This document shows, piece after piece, positions 32,593 through 44,188 of a DNA stretch of 64,000 nucleotides. The stretch spans positions 2,170,001 to 2,234,000 of the forward strand of contig JBLDXI010000003.1 in NCBI GenBank assembly GCA_047495785.1, read 5' to 3'. The first letter of the stretch is position 1, and every line of letters starts with the position of its first letter. The notes under the pieces are model-generated. The model ran no database searches, had not been told where the DNA came from, and was given only the letters and a program-made list of their open reading frames with translations. The stretch is from Lepidodermella squamata (lineage: Eukaryota > Gastrotricha). The translations under genes and the position numbers were made by a program.

Positions 32593-34679
32593 GACTCTTG
32601 TTAAATTTGAAAAATCGGGGACATTAGCAGCAAATCCTCTTGAAATTTGAGTGCTGATAGCAGTAGTTAGGGCTTTAAAAATTCATCAGCCTTTTATCTC
32701 TATTTTAAACCACTCAACAAATAACTGAGAGATTCAATTGTCGAAAACATCATTTTCTAGACCGTTCACGCTGATCTATTCGAAAAATCATCGACAAATC
32801 AAAAAAGGGATAGCGCGAGCGGCGCTGAGATTTTGCAGCATTCAAGTCACTTCCATCGTCCATTCAGCAGAGCTAGTAAATATCCACTCTAAAAATTGTC
32901 TGAAATGACAATTTCATCACTATGCGGCATTATCAAGCACAATGTCTAGTCTCATCCAGCACTATTTTACTAGAATTTGTGGGCGAATGACGTGTGAGCG
33001 CATTACCAGATTTGGGGTGTAGCACTGAGCTCGAAATATCTGAGCGGCTTTTGCCCCGGAAAGCTCGCCGGATTTCACGGAGGACAAAATAAAAAAAATC
33101 CACACACTATTGTTCGCCCGACGAGCTCGGTAATTGCGGGTAAAATGCGATAAAATAATGCAGCATTACAAGCAGACGGGGAAACGCGAGAAAAGGGCCG
33201 AATGTTTTTGAGTGATTGAACCAGAAAGCAGCCACGTGTATTGCATCTTCGACGGTGACCATGCTCGGTTTTGGTGCAGGCTTGGTAACCACTCCGATTT
33301 TCGTATCTTATTTCCTCATTTCAAACTTGGACTGCACCAAAAAGTGGCGGCAGTCGGCAAGTGCAAGTCATTATAAGTCGACGGAGAGCCAGAGCAATTT
33401 TAGAAATAACCGGAAACAATCCAGAAGACGAGTCAAGAGCTCAGGTGGTCGAAAATAACTTGGATCTTGTATCTTTATATCAGAAACAGATGGTAGACAA
33501 AAACATCGTGCTAATAGATGCTTTGGCATGCTACATTTATACTTATACCTATTAGCCAAGACCCAGAACAGCTCCGGATTCACCCTGAAGTTGGGAAAGC
33601 ATTAAACCAACGCGAATCTCACAGAAATCATCATAAAGCAGGAAGCACATTTCGGTAAAATATCAAGTCAAATGATATTTCTGTGAGGTCCGATAACTCA
33701 AATGTTTGAAATACCAGACCTCGCCGGTGGAATGGTCCATGGCATCATTAGTTGCATTGCGGTATATGGCCCAGGTTGTCCGGCATCGATTCGACTTCGG
33801 AATGAAAGGCTAAGCTGAAGAAAACCGTGCGCAGGCGACCAATTAGTCAAGTTCGGTTCATTCAAGAATCGGTTCATTGCTTTTTTGTTCCGACGAAGAT
33901 ACTTCCCGATGGATTTCTGTATCAAAATATCTTTCGGATATTCTGAAGATTTTTTCCATGAAAGGTTTTTTTTTATTATAGTCTCTCGTTCATGCAGGCA
34001 AACTTTTTGGGCTTGGACCACACTGCTATAATCCGATCTATAGATATTACGCCATTAAAGTGTTACTGTTAAAGTGTTCTACAAAGTTTACAATTCCACA
34101 TCAGAACTCTCGGGAGCCTGCAATCTTCCTGCAACCTTCTCTCAAAAACGAAGTAGCAGATGGTAATAGGTAATAGCCTGTTTTTAGACTGAATTTTTCA
34201 AGAATAACATCGTTTATGGCTTCAATGTATTACCGTGAGACTTCGAAATTGTTCCAACAGGAGACACATCGTTTACGCGGTGATTTTCATTGGCCGAACC
34301 CTCCATTTCATTGGCATATTTTCTTTGTGGTCTCTGGTCGAATTTTTCCAAGCTTCATGGATTCAATGCTTCATCAATAATGATTAATGTGCGCCTTGGA
34401 GTACACAGGCTTGAAGATGAGATTTCAAGGGCTCTTTAATAATCACAACGACAAAAATGATGGGTATGTTTGAAAATTGATAACAGAAATCGCTGGTTAG
34501 TCATAAAACGGAAAAGTCAATCCACGGGGACTAGGCTTTCAGCACTTCTGCGGTATGTAGACCCTAAAGAATCAGTATGAAGAACGTAGTGATCACTCCG
34601 TTCACTATGCCCTTATTTGTAAATTGTATGTCATTCAGACAGTAACAGTTGATTATAATTGCATTTCCATCAATGGCCA
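32593..34679. other. Intergenic between lectin–channel genes 1 and 2
   Basis: No complete gene. A short minus segment at 33205–33256 reads VEDAIHVAAFWFNHSK, resembling the VAAAFWLNKT motif of the class C GPCR ligand domain at 7.1–9.8 kb, and may be an exon relic. Frames at 33698–34021 and 33216–33458 are unsupported. Confidence 0.4.
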
Positions 34680-37600
34680 TTATTTTTGCGACTCGTAGAC
34701 AAATACCATGTAGATATGAACGACGAAACCAGCAAGAACTGATAGAAAAACGCTGATTTGGTCGAAGAATCTTATCAGATCACCTGGTCGGAGAATAAAT
34801 TTCGGCAACCCAGGAAACCCACGATTTTTATCGATTTCCAACCATATGTTCACATAGCAACAAGATACTAGCTGATAGACCGAGCAGGATGCTGCCAACC
34901 AGTACATGGCTGAGACATAGTCAATCAGCAGAATGCGTTGAGCTGTTTTAGCAACGTTGCTGGAAACAGTCGATTGCGCCACCCCCATTGCCAGCAAAAC
35001 AGCCATTGAGAAAGCCGGGCGGTCCGGAGCGTCGGCAGGAATAGCGAACGAAGCCGTTTCAACAAAAAACAGTACTGTGTTGGGTATGATGAGATTGTAC
35101 ACGAAGTATGACGGGTTTCGAACCAAGGTAATTGCGTAGTAGACAGCACTGCTCTTCGAGCCGCGATAGGTTATTAACGTGACATTCATGCCTTTGCCAA
35201 TTATGGTCCATCGGTCTTGGTCGTCATCGTCTTTCATGGCGATAAGAGGTTCTTTGAATCTCATTAGCGAGCTCGCACGATTAAGAGCGAAGATGAAAGC
35301 GCAGGTCTGTTTGTCGAACGGGTAATTCTGCAGTTGCATCTTACACGCGGCTGTGAACTTTCCGTCCTTTAACCAGAAAAACTGAAGAGTTCGATTATCG
35401 GCACCTTCCTCCACCGACGTGATTGCGATCAAATCTTCCCCAACCTCATCGGAGTACTGCAAAAAAACGTTGCCGTCTACTCCGTTTAATAGGTTAAACG
35501 GCGGAGTCCAAACGTCACTGGCTTGTGCGATGTATAACTGTTCGAATGTCCGACGCGTGGCTCTATCTGCGGGGCAAGTTTCGACAGACCACGTCAAAAG
35601 CAGCGTGCCGCTCACTGAGATTTTTTCTTGGACAGCATCAACGTCCAACAGTTTTTCGATCGCGAAAGCAGGACGAATGATTAGCGCGGTTTTATCTGGC
35701 GTCGGCGGAACGGCACGGATTGGCTTGAAATCGTCACACTGCTCTAATAGTTGTTGCGCCGTGACGTTAGCAAACGGCATCTCATCTTCCCCCTCGAACA
35801 TCGGCATGAGTCGTTGAAAGATGTCTTTAGCTGGTAAGGCTATTCTAGAAACAGATTGTCGATAGCTCTCAACGTCTAAAATGTCAAAAACTCATCGGAT
35901 TAATGAAAGCTAATCATTGACTGATGACTAACCCAGAGTTCCCGACTGATTCAAGATGCGCTGAGATTCTTTTGTCGAGGAGGCATAATCAGGACGGTTT
36001 GAAACTGCACGAGCTTGTCTTGCTCGTTTGCTCTTTGTCATGCAATCGTAGACATCTATCGAACGAATTTCCGTTACAACTGGTAGCGTATTTTTTGCGT
36101 TGCTGGCACCGATGCCAAAATACAAGCTGCTCGCGCCAGCAAGATTTATGAGAGGAGTACTCATCGGATGGTTCTCAACCATTTTTACGCAGTACGAATC
36201 GTCGAAATTACATGCATTCATTGAGATTAGGTTGTTTTGAATGCGTACCTGCCAGGTCGATTTTCCCATGACAAATGAGCTCAGGTACAACTGCGTATAG
36301 TTCACTGGCGCGCAAAAATCTGCCAAACCAGAACAAGACATTTCGCGCCACTTGTTTTCATCAGGGAGGGAAAAGGCAGCCCCATAAACGCCTTTTTTCG
36401 ACCCACTGACAAAGATACTGAGTCCTTCATAACGAAGTCTCTGGAATGGAACTGCAAAAGAAAATTTAGGAAAAACCTGTGTGTCTTTGGCGATCGACAC
36501 CATAATCGCAATTGAGGCTTGGATTGTACCATGGATGTGAATTAGCTAAAGGTCGCAAAATTCCATCCTCATTGCTGAGAGCGAATACGACACCCAACGG
36601 CAAGCCCTTTGAAAAGCTTTCATGGTCCAGTTCATTATAGTTGACACGAATATCCATTCGGATCTCAGCGTAGAAATCGGATAGCAGAGTGAAAGGCTGT
36701 TTGAGAAATGTCATTAGTCAATTCACGTAACAGTAAAATAGAACTAGTAAGTCAGTGAAACTTTCATCTAGAAATGTAAAGAAAACTTACCGCTTTTGAC
36801 CACAGTGATCCCTGGCGATCTGGTATACCTGACAGCAGTTTAATATTACCTCCGACAGCTGATGCGGCATTCAGGTCGAAAGGCGGGTAGTAGTTCCATC
36901 GACTTAGATCGGCCTGTTCCCTGAATGACCATTCTTCACGAGGCATTCCTTCGATGCAAGCTATATCCCGCGGACTGACGGGCGACGGGATTGCAACTGT
37001 GCCACAGTCCCACGTATCGACGCTGTGAAGATCAGTTACGAGCGACCTGTTACTTGGATAGTTACGTGCCGCTATCCCCAACGACATCCTTGCTGATGCA
37101 AATGATGTCTGCAGCGATTCGCCCAAGTCTTGATCCGTGAAAAGAGGCTGGCATGTGGAGCTGTTGAAAAGGCACATTTCAACAGTGAAAAATCGCCGCT
37201 TTACGCGTATCTTGATGGTTGATTTCGCTGTCAGGAAAGTATTGACAAAGTCTTGATTGATCTTCGAGCAATGATCTACGACGTTAGGAGTTTGACAGGA
37301 CCCCAAAGCCTTCGATGCATTCGCATTCGTTTTTATGACGTTAGCTTTCGTGTAGCCGTCGTAAGGATCCATGGAAATCATAAACCCTTATAACAAGGTT
37401 TTCCAAACATTCATCATTCGCTTGGGGAACACCTTGACTCACCTATGTACTCATTTTCGGATATCTCTTTATCCCTAACGAAACCGCTGATTGTTCTCGC
37501 GATACCATTCTGATTAGACAATGTTACCACAAGGCCTGTTGAGGCTCGTGATAATTGTTGAGGAAACGACATGGTCACTTCGATGTAGAAATCATCGAGC

Positions 37601-37919
37601 TTGAATGGCTAAGAAAAATTTAGAATAGCATTAATAACATTAGTGCTTAAATGCATTCACTAAGTGATATATTTACTTTGTTCGCCCATATTGCTCCATA
37701 TTTTATAGTTTCAGATGACAAAAGTCGAATACCGTCATTGGGCTGCCCGTTGGTGTTGAGATTTTTTGTCGGCTGATATTCCCACGAGCTAGGAATCTGC
37801 GAAAGATCACGGAATGAAAGCCCCGGCTGATAAACTCCGCCTGAACAAGGGGATCCAAAGGAGCCAGTTATGCTCCAGGAAATCAGCATCAAGAAAGGGG
37901 AAATAGTTCGCTTCAGCAT
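34680..37919 (-). CDS. Lectin–Cys-loop receptor fusion 2 (no mucin linker)
   Basis: Exons 37677–37919, 37443–37608, 36791–37386, 36477–36696, 35933–36451 and 34680–35875, all in phase; 979 aa. Signal peptide, then lectin domain 1 (SFRDLSQIPSSWEYQP, KLDDFYIEV, MSLGIAARN, VDTWDCG) and lectin domain 2 (EEWSFREQADLSRWNYYPP, YGVDRQRHTG, SIDVYDC). Where fusions 1 and 3 have a long Thr/Ser linker, this gene has only about 40 residues, basic then polar, so lectins and channel are close-coupled. Channel: CKMQLQNYPFDKQTC Cys-loop, M1 NLIIPNTVLFFVE, M2 PDRPAFSMAVLLAMGV, M3, short loop, M4. The first exon has the same length and phase (243 nt) as in fusion 1. The small separate linker exon of fusions 1 and 3 is absent. 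Confidence 0.87.
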
Positions 37920-39470
37920 ACGTGTAAGAGTCAGGAGTCAGGTCAAAATCCAGATAAATTAGCACTGCTGAATAAGTGATTTTAGCATTAGATGGATGAA
38001 CAGGCTGAGTGCTCGGGAAGTATAATATGCTGAAAGTCTAATGGATCTGGCTTCTCTAGTATCTAGCTTTTCGATTCGCTCGATATGCTGTCTATACGCT
38101 AAACAGGAACGCATTTAGAGGATAGAGGAGCGCGTGAAAAGGGTAGCCATCCAAGTCAGATGAATATTTGAAAGGCTGATTGTTCAAGTACATTGTTTAG
38201 TAACTCGCGCATTTTAATTTATAGATTATTTAGGCTTGTGGGGTATTTAGACACATCCACATCTGTCATCGAATCGAGCAAGAAGCACGCGTGTAGCTAA
38301 ACACCAGTCATTAAGTGCTGTTCCCCAGCTTAGCAAGCCAATTGGTCGAATGTACAAATGTATATCATGAATTATTCATCGTGAACAGCAAGGCTGTCGA
38401 GGTGGGCTGAATAGAGCGCGCAGACGAACGCGTCAAGCGTCAGGTTCAAACGTTGAGTCTGCCAGTGAGTACGCTTGTGTGAAGAGGCACATCTTACAAA
38501 TTAAGAGTAAGAACAAATGTAAAAAGAATCGCCCCTCGCAATAGGAGAGCTGCTTCATTACCAGATGCTTCATTCTGCTATCTGACATTTTAGTGAAGCA
38601 GTATCGAACGGTTGAAGGCGCTTAATCAGTGAGCGAAGTACTCTAGGATGGTAAGGGTAGGGATCGTCCGTATAAGTTCAATCAGTCTACTCGGTCTGAA
38701 TGAATGGCCAAAGCGGTGACCCTCGATTTTCCCAATCCTTACCAGTTCTGCTGTCCTATTTGCTCTCTGCGTTTTCTCTCTGACATACTGAAATCTCACG
38801 TAAGCGAGCGATGCCGAATTTGTCTCCTGTAGTCTGGACACATGTATTTGGCAGATCTCATTAGAAAACTCGCCGTTATTGGTGCACACGCGGTTTGGGA
38901 GTCATGCTGGCCGCGCTTATCATTGTAGCGAAGTGGACAGTGGACAACGATTAATCTATCGTATATTCATATTGAGCTTGTTACCCGTTACAAATTTACT
39001 GAAATAGGCCGCTTAGACCGGGATCGTCACGGGTCATCTGAGGGTTTTGGATGAAACTAAGAACTGCGAAGAGGAAAGTTTTTGGATCGATAGAACTGCG
39101 ATATGAAGCTCACATTTAATGATAAGTTTACCTCTTTGCCTCACCTTTATTTCCGTCAATGATTGGTCGAAAGCGCGGCCGAAATTCGAAACTCGGATGG
39201 CAATGGCAGTATTGCTCGAAGACCTTGGAATTCATAAGCTCATTCATGTTGCATTTTGCAAGCACAACCAAATAACATTTATTTCGAAAAAAACAAGAAT
39301 CACTAGGTTTACAAGGAGAAAGGGGACATGTATCATCCAGCAATTCCAAGTAAAACTGAATCTAAAACGACTCGTATCTTTTTACTAGCTAACAAATTGA
39401 TCAAACAAATAACAATTCATTCATGTGAGAGCCCTCTATCAAATGACACTTTTCCCAACGACACAATGGC
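37920..39470. other. Intergenic between lectin–channel genes 2 and 3
   Basis: No gene recognised. A minus AATAAA at 39278–39283, about 190 nt past the stop of fusion 3, is its likely poly(A) signal. The 38626–38889 minus frame starts with GTG and lacks similarity. Confidence 0.45.
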
Positions 39471-42400
39471 TTACATCGATCGGAAATAAATATCAATGAT
39501 GAACGAGTGGACGGCCGTTCCGCTGAAAAGGCACAAAACAAGAATAATACGGTCAAAAATCCTAATAAGACCGCCATTTCGAATGATAAAGGCCGGCACG
39601 CCTGGATTTCCACACGCATCATCAATCGAGCGCCAGACGCTTTCGTAGCAGCAGGCAACGAGCTGAAAAACAGTGCAACAGCCAGCTATCCAAAACATCG
39701 CAAAAGCATAGTCAATTAGCAGAATGCGTTGCGAAGTTGCGGCTACGTTGCTAGAGACAGCCGACTGCGATACGCCCATGGCAAGCATGACAGCGATGGA
39801 AAAGACTGGACGGTCAGGTTTATTCGCTGGTATAGCGAAAGAGCTGACTTCAACAACAAAAAGTACAGCATTTGGTACAATGAAATTATACACGTAGTAA
39901 GAAGGGTTGCGAGCAACAGTAATGATAAAAAACACGGTACTCGATTTAGTCCCACGGTAAGTTACGTGAGAAATGTCATATCCGCTCCCTATCAAAAACC
40001 ATCGATCCTGTTCATCCTTTCCTTGCAATAGGAAAAGAGGATTTTCAAAGTGGATCAACCCCTGAGCGCGATTCAGAGAAAACGCCAAAGAACAGGTCTG
40101 CTTATCGAATGGGAAATTCTGCAGCTGCATGCTACAAGAGGCTGTAAACTTCCCGTCTTTGAGCCAAAAAAACTGCAGCGTTCGATTCGGGGATTGTTCG
40201 GAATTCGAGGTCACTGCGATGAGATCTTCGGCGAATTCGTCAGAGTGCTGCATGTAGACACTGCCTTCCGCGCTGTTGAGAAAACGAAACGCCGGCGTCC
40301 AAATGTCGCTGGTTGTAGCAACATAAAGCTGCTCGAACGGGCGAGATGTGAACATGTCCTCACTGTCGGCTGCACACGTTTCAACAGACCAGGAGAGCAA
40401 AAGAGTGCCAGCGACAGTAAAGGTCTCCTGAATAACATCAACGTCGAGAAGCTTTTCGAGCCCAAAAGCTGGGCGCACTAAGAATGGAGATCGGTCAGGT
40501 GTAGGTGGGGCAGCTAGATCGGGAAGAAAGTCCTCGCACTGAATTGCTAATTCCCTGGCCGTGATGTTGGCGAAAGGCAGACCATCATCTCCGATAAGAT
40601 TCATAAATATGTTGAGAATTTGCATTGCAGGTCGTCCAATTTTAACGACTGAATCGACGAAGGTTTGCAAATCTTAATGGAAGAAATGAACTATCTTAAT
40701 TTTCTAAGAAACAGCGAATTCTCACCGAATCTCTTAGTGTAGTAGAGCATGTATCTACTTACTTCAGCAGGCGTTGTAGTTTCGAGTCTTGCCTGCTAAA
40801 ACAGGAATGACCAAAAGTGATAGCTGCATTTTTTGTACGGGACTACTACGAAATGAAAGGCTTCAAAACGCTAGAACGCTCGCATATGGCTGAAAATTAA
40901 TCTTCGAAAATAACATTTATATCTTTTTTGTGAAGAATACTCTGCATCTCAACTCTTATATGTTTAAAATATCAAACCGAATACATTTAACCCTGAAAAA
41001 CGTGGCGCCAGTGCTTCTAGTGCACCAGATTTTGAAGTTCAAATACTATTAGAATTAGATAGCGCAAATAATGCCTAAATTTATGAAGGAGCGATTTTGT
41101 CTACCTCGATATCCGGCTTAACGCTTGATGAAGCAGCATTCAATGATGCCGTAGATGAAATCGTTTTGACAGTCGTAAGGTTGAGAACACCTGAGACGGC
41201 TGATGTTGCAAGTTGGATAGCCGTTGTTGTAGAAAAGGCGGCCGATGTCGATGATTGGACGGTTGATGTTGTCGATGGGATTGCCGATGTCGAGGATTGA
41301 TTTGTTAATATAAAAGAGGTTGAAGGCGAACTGGTCGAGGGAGGTGTAGTGGTTGTGGTTGATAAGGTAGCACAGTCGTAGAAACGAATTGAACGCAACT
41401 CGGTCGTTAGAGGGTTAGCTGGATAGCCTGGTTTGTTACTAGCAGTTATTCCCAGGTAGTAGTCACCGACCAAACTGCTCAGCGGAACGCTCATGTTGAT
41501 GTTGCGGAGAAAGTTAACGCAGTAACTCATGTCAAAATTGCAAGCGTTCATAGAAAAAGATTGATTTGTGATTCGAACTTGCCATGTTGATTTCCCCATA
41601 ATGAATGAGCTTAGGACAAGTTGGTCAACTAGGCGGGGCGAACACCAATCTTGCGGTGACGCACCTGAGCAACCGCTGTTCCACCATTTGTTCGCATCGG
41701 GGGTTGTATAGATGGATCCCATTATTCCACTCGTGTTGTAGGCCTGAATATACTGTGTTAGGCCTGGAATAAAATAAGATACGCGAGATTGTTCATTACG
41801 AAGTGATCACCTGTAAGCTGACTTCGATCTACTCCGAAATCGAAGCCGAGTAGAGAGCTATTGCTCGGGTGGGTTCCCATGGATGGTCGCACTATGCCAT
41901 TTTGGTTGGAAATGACAAGTTGAAAGCCGTATGGTTTAGTTGCAGCAATCGTGTCATAAAACTCAGTGCATCTCCCAGTAAGATCGATGCTGAATTCGAT
42001 GTAAAAGTCGGAAAGCGCTGTCAAAGGCTGGCACAGAAAAGAGTAATTCTTATGTTCATTTTATCCTCAATTCTACAAAAGCCAACTCCAAGTCGTTAGT
42101 TAATGAGTGCGCGTTCCCTGATAATTTAGGAGACTACATTTCGAAATATTACACTTTTCTCAGAAATTTACAAGTACATAGTACGAGGTTATACTAGCAA
42201 AATTCTGAAATAACAAAGCTAAAATTCATACCGATTTTGCCCAAAAAGCGCCTTGCTGATCAGCCGTTCCTGAGAGGAGTCGCACGTTCCCTGGTGTTAT
42301 TCCAGTGTAATTCAAATCGAACGGAGGGTAATAATCCCAAAGAGGGAGATCCACTGCTGACCCGTATGACCATTCTCGGCGTAATGTTCCTGTTGGACAA

Positions 42401-43354
42401 GACAGCTCTGTTGGACTAACAGGCGATGCTACCGGGGTTGTTCCACAATCCCAGGTATCCACCTTCAAAACGTCGAAATTCATGTAGGCATAGCTTGGCG
42501 AACTTGTAGAGACCACTCCTAAAGCCATTTTACGCGGCTGCGAAGGATTCCATCAGCGTGTCATTGTTGCTGATCGACATTGTTCTTATGCAATCGGTCG
42601 TGTTAAAACGGCAAATATCGACTGCGAAATTGCGTGGCTGAACGCGCAGCTTCAGTGTCGCTTTCGTCTTAATGTAGGTATCGATTTCAGTCTGAGTCAT
42701 CGATTTGCAGTATTCGGCTTTTGTAAACATCATGATACACGCATACACCCATCTCGTAGGGTTAGCTTGATTTCTAATAACGCTTGCTCTCGTGAATTTG
42801 TTCCAACTAGGAAGGTCGATGTTAACAGTGAAACCTGTAGGGTTATAGTATGTGACAATTCAGTGTAAAATTTAGTAAACTAGCCAACCAATGTGATCTC
42901 TTTTTGATACACCATAAGTATCAGTTAGGTTCGCATTTAACTTGCCGTTTGTCGGCCGAATAATTCCATTTTGATTGGAGAAGATGATAGTAAAGCCACG
43001 AGAATCATTGAATGAGTTAGTGATAGAATATGTTAACTCGATGTAGAAGTCGATGAGTTTGAAAGGCTGAATGAAAAAGGCGAAGTCCTTCTTAACTTCC
43101 GAGTGTCTGACTAAACTTACCGCCCTTGCCCACATAGCGCCATCTTGCTCCTCGGGAATAGCATGCACCAATCTCACAGCATCGGTAGGCTGTGTTACGT
43201 TCGATGAAACATCAGGTGGGTAAAATTCCCATAGTGTAGGTAAGTCTGAAGGACCTGCGAAAGACAACGTCGGCTGGTATTCGCCGGTACCTGAGCAAGT
43301 TAGAGCTGTATAGGGATAAACGAAAATTGCCGAAAGCAACAAAATCAGATGCAT
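39471..43354 (-). CDS. Lectin–Cys-loop receptor fusion 3 (mucin linker; one frameshift)
   Basis: Exon equivalents 43121–43354, 42889–43066, 42232–42834, 41811–42027, 41105–41763, 40726–40795 and 39471–40672, about 1050 aa. The open frame extends upstream to a GTG, but ATG at 43352–43354 begins the signal peptide (HLILLLSAIFVYPY). Two L-type-lectin-like domains (SFAGPSDLPTLWEFYPP, KLIDFYIELTYS; then YPPFDLNYTG and ITPGNVRLLS), a Thr/Ser linker, and a channel with CSMQLQNFPFDKQTC and M2 PDRPVFSIAVMLAMGV. In lectin domain 1 one extra base near 42531–42535 creates TAA and shifts the frame exactly where fusion 1 reads FASAQMSLGV. All other exons are open and in phase. Either a sequencing error, a very young pseudogene, or a polymorphic null. 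Confidence 0.8.
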
Positions 43355-44188
43355 CGGTTGGTTGCTTTTCACTTTAAAAACGATTTCGACTAAAGAGCTT
43401 TGAAAAAGTGGTATTAGAGGACGGAGCGCAGCTAAGAGACGCCCACAAGAGTTATATTGTCAATCTTTACAGAAAGTAATGGATTGAGTGCTATGTTGCT
43501 CAACAATCGATCTCAATCTCAATATATTTCAGAGGTTGAATGATTCGCTACGTAGCGTCATATAGGTAGCGATGTTGAAAAATTCTGAATTATGTGAATT
43601 AGAATTGAAGCATGTAGCTACGTAATTAAAGTGCAGCCATTTTCCCAGGTTAGAATTCCAGAAAAATCGCACAATAGTGTGGAAGTTTTTAACATGAGAT
43701 TGGAAGTGTTTAAAAATGGTCCCGAGTCCGAATTCAAAGCCAGTCTAAAAGCTCCGAATTAATCAGATTTAGCTGTCATATTATCTATCGGCTGAAAATA
43801 GTACCTAAACCACATTTGCCGATTGAGGATTATTTCATGTATCTAACTTGAATATTCAAAGCCAACACGCCTTGAACACATACCTTGGCGAAAATCGCAT
43901 AGCTCGATACGCATTAATACGCATTTATTACTTATTATAAATACGCCAAGTAGCAGTAGAAACCGCGTTGTGACGATACATTACAATACAGCTTTACAAC
44001 GAGTGAACATCGGAATATTACCGGAACGTATCGCTGCTCTCTGCCATGTCGCTAAAACAGCATTAAAACACACTCGCTCTCAAGCAATTCGTTTTCATTA
44101 AATAGGAGAGACGTTTGTTGAAGTCATTACTAACGATTGATATAATATCCATTACTGCAAGGTGTGAGGCATGCATCGATTTACCATC
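43355..44188. other. Intergenic between lectin–channel genes 3 and 4
   Basis: No gene recognised. A minus AATAAA at 43924–43929, about 260 nt past the fusion 4 stop, could end that transcript. Confidence 0.45.

Noticed and set aside
33698-34021. 107-codon minus frame
   Set aside because: GTG start, no similarity, and no matching splice or promoter signals.
38626-38889. 87-codon minus frame
   Set aside because: GTG start, no signal peptide, no paralogue.
42525-42545. A very short (15-nt) intron that would remove the stop in fusion 3
   Set aside because: GT…AG exists, but splicing it would put the downstream lectin sequence in the wrong frame, so a one-base insertion is the simpler reading.
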